A DNA stretch of 38,056 nucleotides from Geitlerinema sp. PCC 9228 (GTDB taxonomy: Bacteria; Cyanobacteriota; Cyanobacteriia; Cyanobacteriales; PCC-9228). The stretch is from the NCBI RefSeq assembly GCF_001870905.1, contig NZ_LNDC01000018.1:1-38056 (forward strand), written 5' to 3'. Every line of letters begins with the position of its first letter. The stretch's first letter is position 1. The notes under the pieces were generated by a model that saw nothing but the letters and a program-made list of their open reading frames with translations, was not told where the DNA came from and made no database searches. Both the position numbers and the translations under genes were made by a program. This document shows positions 32,959-38,056 of this stretch, one piece after another.

Positions 32959-33006
32959 TTTTTTTCTATACATATGATTTTCTAGATTTTGATTTTAAAA
33001 ACGATA

Positions 33007-33027
33007 GGGCGCACAAAGGGTGCGCCC
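33007..33027. terminator. GGGCGCAC/GTGCGCCC hairpin after the tRNA
   Basis: Perfect 8-bp arms at 33007-33014 and 33020-33027 around loop AAAGG, downstream of tRNA-Thr and of the minus-strand gene at 33089. A likely two-way terminator and a member of the TAGGGGC repeat group. Confidence 0.6.
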
Positions 33028-33088
33028 CACATACTACTGCTCGATCCCTCGTCGTTCATGGTTGTCTGAGCGTACAATCCTTACTAAA

Positions 33089-33415
33089 TTACATGGCGAA
33101 AGCGGTTGGTGTTGCTAAAATCTCGAACTCGGTAGGTTCGGGTTCGCTCTCAGGAGCGTCATCTTCTGCCGGCGTTACCAACATGGAATCGCTCGCACGA
33201 ACCACCAAATTTCCTTGTTGCCATTCCCGTCGCCACTGGCGTCCGAGTTTCCAAGCGTGAAATTTGATCGCGTTCCAACGGGGATTGGCAGGATATCCAG
33301 CAAAACCCGACCGCAAAGCGGGGATGCTTGCGTTGGGAAGCGATGTGGTTACCAGAATGTTTTCCCGCAGGTCCACCACTTTGTGGGTCCGTTGTTGGTT
33401 GACTGCTCTAACCAT
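33089..33415 (-). CDS. Conserved cyanobacterial hypothetical protein
   Basis: The 108-residue protein has a basic Arg/Lys-rich first half (VRAVNQQRTHKVVDLREN), a Trp-rich middle (WNAIKFHAWKLGRQWRREW) and an acidic Glu/Pro-rich tail. I recognise no domain. ATG 33415 is chosen because AGGAGG lies eight bases upstream, a strong Shine-Dalgarno sequence; GTG 33424 would put the start inside that site. Probably soluble. The strong ribosome site suggests it is well expressed. It faces the sigma-like gene across a 393-bp structured spacer. Confidence 0.75.
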   Translation of the reverse strand: MVRAVNQQRTHKVVDLRENILVTTSLPNASIPALRSGFAGYPANPRWNAIKFHAWKLGRQWRREWQQGNLVVRASDSMLVTPAEDDAPESEPEPTEFEILATPTAFAM

Positions 33416-33808
33416 TGGTGTCACCTCCTTATTGTTTTTCCGTAGCGTTCAATTCGGTTCTTTGACCTTACCCACCATTTTATATATCTTAACAAGAAAA
33501 AACAATCCCCAAAATGGCTTTTTTTGGGATTTTTCTGGAGGGATTTTTTAGTAGAAAAGGCATGCAAAAAATTCGGCGTGCGGGCGTTGTAGCTCGCGAT
33601 CGCCGTTTTGCCATTGGGAAATTTCCTGTTAAAAAAATTGGGGGGTCGATCGAAAAGCGATCGCAACTGGCTTTATCAACCAGTCGAAACAAGCTATCCT
33701 AGGTTTAGGATTCCCCAATTCATGATTGGTTACCGGAAGATCCGGGACCATCTTCGAGAAGAGTCACCATCGCTTGACGGCTAGCAGACGAGGAAAGACT
33801 ATCCTACT
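33416..33808. other. Long divergent spacer with structured RNA
   Basis: No gene is supported between 33416 and 33808. It holds a hairpin GCATGC/GCGTGC (33560-33581), a perfect palindrome GGAAATTTCC (33617-33626) and the cloverleaf-like element at 33636-33752. The promoters of both flanking genes should also be here. Confidence 0.5.
33636..33752 (+). ncRNA. Cloverleaf-like predicted RNA structure upstream of the sigma-like gene
   Basis: An outer 8-bp stem AATTGGGG (33636-33643) with CCCCAATT (33713-33720) encloses three hairpins: CGATCG/CGATCG (33647-33663), ACTGG/CCAGT (33666-33684) and ATCCTA/TAGGAT (33696-33711). A fourth hairpin follows with CCGGA/TCCGG and outer GGT/ACC, GAT/ATC (33724-33752). 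It is not a tRNA: no T-loop or anticodon. It could be a leader of the gene at 33809, a riboswitch, or an independent RNA. Strand is uncertain. Found by eye only. Confidence 0.4.
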
Positions 33809-34420
33809 GTGTCTTTGGCGTTTTCCTGTCCCGAACTCAATCACCCCCTCATTCAGTCGCTGTTTCACCAGAGCGATCGAGATTTGCTCACGCTTTTCCA
33901 GCGCTATCCCGACCGGGGGAAATACTTTACGGCTCTTTTTTGTCGTTACGCGCCAGTGGTTTATTCGCTCATCCACCACGGCATGAAATCTCCCGTACAG
34001 GCAGATTATTTATTTGCCTTAACGTGGCGGCATATTTACCACGAAATGCTGGGATTGGACCTGCATGGCAACGCTGCTGGAGAGAGCTTTAACCTACAAA
34101 ATTGGCTGGTGGATTTAACGGGTTTTTGTATCAACCAAACCGAGCTACCACCAACCGAGGAAATTCATTATTCTTTGGAGGCAGCACCACCTCCGTTGTG
34201 GTGTTACTTGCAGCTGGCGCTCAATCGGTTGCCCCCCCGCATGCGGCTGATGGTGGTTATGGCCCAAACCTTTCGCTGGAGCGAAACCAGAATTGCTGCT
34301 TATCTGCAAGCGGAAGGAGAAAATATTTCACCAGCGCAGGTCTGGCAAGAGTTACAGCAAGGATACCAACAGTTGGAAGCGGAGTTGCCGGACGATATTC
34401 GCGAAATTTACACTAATTGA
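33809..34420 (+). CDS. Sigma-70-like protein (conserved in cyanobacteria)
   Basis: The 203-residue protein has a helical N-terminal part, DLLTLFQRYPDRGKYFTALFC, followed by WRHIYHEML (sigma region 2-like) and a C-terminal helix-turn-helix-like block LNRLPPRMRLMVVMAQTFRWSETRIAAYL (region 4-like). This order suggests a group-4 or sigma-like DNA-binding protein, though the resemblance is weak and it may be a diverged paralogue. The only start is GTG 33809, since TAG lies at 33782, with GAGGAAAG about 12 bases upstream. Its stop overlaps the convergent gene by 8 bases. Confidence 0.6.
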   Translation: MSLAFSCPELNHPLIQSLFHQSDRDLLTLFQRYPDRGKYFTALFCRYAPVVYSLIHHGMKSPVQADYLFALTWRHIYHEMLGLDLHGNAAGESFNLQNWLVDLTGFCINQTELPPTEEIHYSLEAAPPPLWCYLQLALNRLPPRMRLMVVMAQTFRWSETRIAAYLQAEGENISPAQVWQELQQGYQQLEAELPDDIREIYTN

Positions 34421-34892
34421 ACACAATAGCACCATTTTCCTGAATTGTCAGTACCCGACGGTCCGATTCTTGCTGGTCTGTGGGGCGAAAATGGATAATC
34501 GCGACGCCGGGAGTGGCGGGAACTTCCGGTTCTACCAAAATAAATCGACCGTTGGGACGGTAAAAATTGATGCTTACTGGTGCTTGCAAAGCGGGAAGGG
34601 TTACTTGAGAAGAACCGTCTAACGTCCGCTGACCAGTTTCTCCAAGAACTTCGTAGTATACTTTGCCGGCGATTTGGTTTCTTAACTCAATGGTGACCAA
34701 GCCATTGGTTAGGGATACATTGGCTACGGGAAGGGATTCGGGGGGAAGGGATTCGCTCGCTTCGGTTTCTTCGGTTGTTTCGGTATCTGATTGTGCCCCA
34801 ACCGTGGTGGGTAGGTAGAGAAAAGTCAAACTACTTGCCAAGCCAGTTAAGGCAAATGTGGTTAGCTGCTGCTGGATGTTTCGGTCTGCCAT
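34413..34892 (-). CDS. Secreted protein of unknown function
   Basis: The 159-residue protein has a signal peptide (basic start, hydrophobic core FALTGLASSLTFLYL, cleavage near VGAQS), an acidic Thr/Glu/Ser-rich stretch (about 36-56) and a beta-rich C-terminal half with GLVTIELRNQ and RFILVEPEVP. I recognise no domain. It is likely exported to the periplasm or cell surface. Start ATG 34892. It is convergent with the sigma-like gene with an 8-base overlap at the 3' ends, and divergent from the DUF4214-repeat gene. Confidence 0.75.
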   Translation of the reverse strand: MADRNIQQQLTTFALTGLASSLTFLYLPTTVGAQSDTETTEETEASESLPPESLPVANVSLTNGLVTIELRNQIAGKVYYEVLGETGQRTLDGSSQVTLPALQAPVSINFYRPNGRFILVEPEVPATPGVAIIHFRPTDQQESDRRVLTIQENGAIVFN

Positions 34893-35124
34893 AGGGTTGG
34901 TTCCTGGTTTGATAAGAGGGGGAAGATGGTGGCTGTCTGGTTATTTTCCCATGCTTCCATGCTTGGTGGTTTCGATTTTCTGAAGTTTTTAGAAGATGGC
35001 CGGTTAAAAAAAAAGTTGCCTATATATCCTGGATGCAGGGAAAAAATAGGAAAATGGGGATGAAAATTGGCAAAATCATCCTATTTGTACGGAAAATATT
35101 CCTTTTGAACTTTAAATCTCTCGT

Positions 35125-35748
35125 ATGAATTTCTTATATTCTAGCTTCGTTCAAAAAAACCGTCCTGTTGCTGCTGGTATGGTGCGGATGGCAACCATGG
35201 CAGTGGCGGTTGTTCCCATGCTGCCACCCACCGCGATCGCTTTTTTTCCAGCCACCGTACAAGCACAATCGGAAGCGCGGGAACTCGTGGAAGACCCAGA
35301 AACCCGCATTCGGCAAATGTACGAAGAAATGACTGGGGAGGAACCGACCCCAGAGATAGTTGAGAAATATTTGCAAGCACGCGATCGCGGGTGGCGTTTC
35401 GATCGCATTCGCCGTCGTATGGCGGGGTCGTCGGCAGCACAAACGGCTGTGGAAACCATTTACCAAGAAATTTTAGAGCGCCAACCGGAGGACGAGGTAT
35501 TGGGTTCTTGGTTGGAAGCCTTGGCGGAAGGATGGACCCTCGACGAAGTGCGCGAAGAAGTCGCCAATACCTTGGAAGCCAAAGCACTGATTAACCGCAT
35601 TTATCAAGAAGTGCTCGACCGCCAAGCAGATTATAAGGGGATCCAAACTTGGACCGATGCTTTGGCGAGAGGATGGACCCTCGCAGAAGTACGCGAAGAA
35701 ATTGCTGCCAGTGCGGAAGCGCGCGAAAATCGGGAATCAGAAGAATGA
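35125..35748 (+). CDS. Secreted DUF4214-like repeat protein
   Basis: The 207-residue protein has a signal peptide with a probable cleavage site near residue 47 (VQAQS), then three related segments at about 59-105, 108-152 and 155-200. The second and third carry IYQE(I/V)L(E/D)RQ, then a Trp, then GWTL(D/A)EVREE. This is the DUF4214 pattern (LYREVLGR.PD...), found in bacterial surface and S-layer associated proteins. Such repeats are usually part of long adhesins; here they form nearly the whole mature protein. Start ATG 35125. Function unknown. Confidence 0.75.
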   Translation: MNFLYSSFVQKNRPVAAGMVRMATMAVAVVPMLPPTAIAFFPATVQAQSEARELVEDPETRIRQMYEEMTGEEPTPEIVEKYLQARDRGWRFDRIRRRMAGSSAAQTAVETIYQEILERQPEDEVLGSWLEALAEGWTLDEVREEVANTLEAKALINRIYQEVLDRQADYKGIQTWTDALARGWTLAEVREEIAASAEARENRESEE

Positions 35749-35787
35749 CAACTAACTGTTTTGGTGGCAACTGGGAAAGAACGGCTG

Positions 35788-35808
35788 CGGCCAGATAAGA
35801 TATGGCCG
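35788..35808. terminator. CGGCCA/TGGCCG hairpin after the DUF4214 gene
   Basis: Six-bp arms at 35788-35793 and 35803-35808 with a 9-base loop, about 40 bp after the DUF4214-repeat stop. No U-run, so it is weak. Confidence 0.35.
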
Positions 35809-35873
35809 AATCGGGTGAAAATACAAAATATACCCATACAATTCGATCGATCTATTAGATAGGCAAGAAGAAT

Positions 35874-37088
35874 ATGGTTGGTTTTTGGCTCGCAATCGGT
35901 ATGTGGGGAGTGGCTTCTGTGGTTTGGGTGGAGGTCGTACGGGATACGTACCACGCCCTAGCTCACGCCATTCCCTGGCTTTTACGCTTGCATAATTGGC
36001 ACCATCGGGTGTTTCGTCCGGATTTAACCCCGGTTAGCACGCAAATTTACCGCCAAGCTCAGTGGTACAATGACGTACCGGAGTCTTTGGTGATGATTTT
36101 CTCGAGTCTAATTTTTTGGGCGATCGCGTTTTGGGTGTCTCCCCAGGCACACTGGGGCGCTTTGGCAGGGTCAGCGTATGCGCTGAGTTTTCTCGCTGGG
36201 GCGATCGCGCGTGGTAGTGGGATTCCTGGCGCTGCGGAAATTACGGATTTGACCCACGCACCGGGCCCCTTTGCCCACCCTCCCAGCAACTGGTTCGTCA
36301 ATCGTTCTTATCACTGGCGACATCATTTTGACAATCAAAATGCTTATTTTAGTGGGGCTTTTGCTTTGGTAGACAAAGTTTTGGGCACGGCGCTTTCCCT
36401 CAAGGGCAAAACCGTAGCCGTGACGGGGGCTTCGGGAACCATGGGGCGATCGCTGCTGTACCATTTGCACCGCAACGGTGCCAAACCCATTGCTCTGTCG
36501 TCGAAACCGGACCCGGTTTCTATTGAGGTGAACGGCGAGTCGGTGGCACTGAAAACCGTTTGCTGGCAGGTAGGCGCAGAAGAGCAACTGGCGGAATTTT
36601 TGGAAAAAGTCGATATTTTGGTGCTCAATCACGGTATCAACGTGCATGGGGATCGAACCAAAAATGCGATCGCGCAATCTTACGAAATTAATGCTTTTTC
36701 CAGTTGGCGGCTAATGGAACTGTTTTTAACTACCGTGAAGACCAATGCCCAAATGGCTAAAAAAGAGATTTGGGTGAATACTTCAGAAGCAGAAGTGAGT
36801 CCGGCTTTGAGTCCCCTATACGAACTCAGCAAGCGTACTCTGGGGGATCTGGTGACCCTGCGGCGGTTGGATGCCCCCTGTGTTATTCGCAAAATTATTT
36901 TGGGCCCGTTTCGCAGCAACCTCAATCCCATTGGGGTGATGTCGGGAAATTGGGTTGCCAAACAGGTGGTGAACGCCGCCAAACGCGACACCCGCAATAT
37001 CATTGTCACCATCAATCCCCTGACTTGGGTGGCATTTCCCATCCGCGAGTTTGCGGTTTCTTTGTACTTTCGCTGGTTTAGCCGTTAA
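35874..37088 (+). CDS. Bifunctional sterol desaturase/short-chain dehydrogenase-like protein
   Basis: The 404-residue protein joins two domains. The N-terminal half has membrane helices and the His clusters of fatty acid hydroxylases and sterol desaturases: H27, H31, HNWHH (40-44) and HWRHH (147-151). The C-terminal half is an SDR: TGASGTMG (184-191), the NHG-like LNHGINV, and a YxxxK in LYELSK. The fusion is conserved in cyanobacteria and plants as far as I recall, but its substrate is unknown; it may oxidise a lipid. The membrane part should anchor it. Start ATG 35874. Confidence 0.88.
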   Translation: MVGFWLAIGMWGVASVVWVEVVRDTYHALAHAIPWLLRLHNWHHRVFRPDLTPVSTQIYRQAQWYNDVPESLVMIFSSLIFWAIAFWVSPQAHWGALAGSAYALSFLAGAIARGSGIPGAAEITDLTHAPGPFAHPPSNWFVNRSYHWRHHFDNQNAYFSGAFALVDKVLGTALSLKGKTVAVTGASGTMGRSLLYHLHRNGAKPIALSSKPDPVSIEVNGESVALKTVCWQVGAEEQLAEFLEKVDILVLNHGINVHGDRTKNAIAQSYEINAFSSWRLMELFLTTVKTNAQMAKKEIWVNTSEAEVSPALSPLYELSKRTLGDLVTLRRLDAPCVIRKIILGPFRSNLNPIGVMSGNWVAKQVVNAAKRDTRNIIVTINPLTWVAFPIREFAVSLYFRWFSR

Positions 37089-37876
37089 ACCCCGGTGGAA
37101 GGAAAGGAAAGCAAATAGCGTACTAACTCGCAAAAGCCTTCTCCTTCTGCGGCAGCGGTGATGTAGGTGGGTAGGTGATTCATGCGATCGCGGTAGGGGA
37201 GAAGGTTGGCTACCCCCACAGAGAGGGGAAATTTTTTCGGGTCGAACAGGGATTCGTCGTTGGGACTGTCGCCGACGGTTAAAACGCGATCGCGCGAGCA
37301 ATCGGGAAAATCCACCGCCAGCAAACATTGCAACCCCGTTGCCTTGTCTTGTTGGGGTGGTTTGATATGGCACTGTACCGCAGAGTACGTAAATCCCCAC
37401 CCCAATTCCTGGCAAAACTGTTGGATGTTCGGTATTTCTCTCGGGGGAATATTTTGGACGTCAAACGTCCAATCGCTTATGCGGAAGCCGTTGTCGGTGG
37501 ATGCTTGCAGGTAAGGAAAGCGCGCTTGTAGTTTGGCAAAGGCATCGGCAAGTTTTTGTCGGTGGGAGGAAATATCGGCAATGGGGGTTAAAAAACGCGG
37601 TGGATGGCTATTGGCGGGATAAAATAAACCGCCATTTTCCGCGATCGCGCCGTAAACTGGTAAATAGGTCGTCAATCCGCTCACCCAACCGGCCGAACGA
37701 CCTGTTACGATAAGAGCAGGAATGGGCTTTTTTTGTAAATTTTGGAAGGCTTGCAATACCTGCGTCGTCAATTTGCCGCTTATGGTAAGGGTGCCATCCA
37801 TATCGGTAGCCAGCAGGCAAGTAGCAGCAAGTTTGGTGGCATTGTTGGTAGATAAACGTAGTGGACGCCGTTTCAT
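37085..37876 (-). CDS. HAD-IIB-type phosphatase
   Basis: The 263-residue protein has LATDMDGTLT (HAD motif I, two Asp), VTGRS (motif II), a cap domain and TVGDSPNDE (motif IV). The type IIB cap and VTGRS sequence resemble sucrose-phosphate, mannosylglycerate or trehalose-phosphate phosphatases. The substrate is not known. The start is uncertain: ATG 37876 is chosen; another ATG at 37906 is possible. A TTGACA-17-TATGAA sequence (37872-37900) overlaps the start and would place transcription inside the gene. It ends four bases into the stop region of the desaturase-SDR gene. Confidence 0.78.
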   Translation of the reverse strand: MKRRPLRLSTNNATKLAATCLLATDMDGTLTISGKLTTQVLQAFQNLQKKPIPALIVTGRSAGWVSGLTTYLPVYGAIAENGGLFYPANSHPPRFLTPIADISSHRQKLADAFAKLQARFPYLQASTDNGFRISDWTFDVQNIPPREIPNIQQFCQELGWGFTYSAVQCHIKPPQQDKATGLQCLLAVDFPDCSRDRVLTVGDSPNDESLFDPKKFPLSVGVANLLPYRDRMNHLPTYITAAAEGEGFCELVRYLLSFPSTGV

Positions 37877-37972
37877 AACACATTTCAATACAAATGTCAA
37901 GGGCATCCCCAACCGAATCGTTGGGACGCAGCCTTCCTAACAGAAAGCTCGTTGCCGGTTGCTTGTCCTCAA

Positions 37973-38029
37973 GACTAACCTAATCACTGTACAAAAATCG
38001 ACATTCGTGTTGATTGCGTTCGGTTAGTC
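37973..38029. repeat. Nested inverted repeat at the right edge
   Basis: Outer arms GACTAACC (37973-37980) and GGTTAGTC (38022-38029) enclose a hairpin with arms AATCGACA (37996-38003) and TGTTGATT (38008-38015), one G-T pair and loop TTCG. This may be a structured RNA or the end of a mobile element. The window ends before its neighbours can be seen. Confidence 0.4.
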
Positions 38030-38056
38030 CAGCCTTGGTCTCGTAGCAGACTCCGT

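Noticed and set aside
33636-33720. tRNA gene in the cloverleaf-like element
   Set aside because: There is no GTTC-type T-loop, no proper D-loop and the middle loop has 9 bases, so it is not a tRNA.
37930-38056. Possible TnpB-type 3' end on the minus strand at the right edge
   Set aside because: Several short open frames run in from the edge, but none shows a clear TnpB zinc finger or catalytic motif, so no call is made.
1-38056. CRISPR array
   Set aside because: No evenly spaced direct repeats were seen.

Overview
This window is cyanobacterial chromosome. The signs are many GCGATCGC (HIP1) octamers inside and between genes, an NDH-1 CO2-uptake operon (ndhF-ndhD-chpXY), a phytochrome kinase, a GUN4-domain protein, a PAPS-type CysH, a LapA/DUF1049 protein and a desaturase-SDR fusion. 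Base composition is moderate. Intergenic regions carry short palindromic repeats (TAGGGGCG...CGCCCCTA and GGGAGA...TCTCCC types). I cannot name the species. Nothing here (no heterocyst or nif cluster) fixes the order.

Layout. 1-324: 5' end of an IS701-type transposase leaving the left edge, then AT-rich spacer. 325-9535: housekeeping genes, namely prmC, a DUF255 thioredoxin-fold protein, sbcD, cysH, a small glutaredoxin-like protein, murE, and a histidine-kinase-like protein abutting a stand-alone GUN4-domain gene (9537-10028). 10306-15022 (minus): the CO2-uptake operon ndhF-ndhD-chpXY. 15508-17541 (minus): a UbiH-type FAD hydroxylase and a NifX-like protein, with a doubtful upstream ORF over a Fur/Zur-like box. 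17674-21601: a coiled-coil protein, a methyltransferase, an ABM-like protein, an alpha/beta hydrolase, a LapA-like protein and scpA. 21976-29786: a sugar-phosphate nucleotidyltransferase, a methyltransferase, a bacteriophytochrome-type kinase, a DMT exporter, glutathione reductase and a class II aldolase-like protein. 29861-32803: HAD phosphatase, cobH, a possible small RNA, a 48-residue cysteine-tailed small protein and a GT2 glycosyltransferase. 32888-32958: tRNA-Thr(TGT). 33089-37876: four poorly characterised cyanobacterial genes, including a sigma-like protein and a secreted DUF4214-repeat protein, then the desaturase-SDR fusion and a HAD-IIB phosphatase.

Functional links. The ndhF-ndhD-chpXY operon is one transcription unit for a specialised NDH-1MS complex that converts CO2 to bicarbonate using photosynthetic electron flow. 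CysH, glutathione reductase and the glutaredoxin-like protein are parts of sulfur and thiol metabolism but are not in one operon. The kinase-GUN4 pair and the phytochrome are the visible sensory modules. Most remaining genes are single units with their own hairpin terminators.

The parts most worth a second look are: (1) the kinase-like protein whose H-box histidine is a glutamine, adjacent to a GUN4-domain gene; (2) a cloverleaf-shaped predicted RNA at 33636-33752 in the long spacer before the sigma-like gene; (3) the phytochrome with a PAS-type chromophore cysteine and a glutamine in the PRxSF tongue motif; (4) the 48-residue small protein and the nearby terminator-bounded candidate sRNA.
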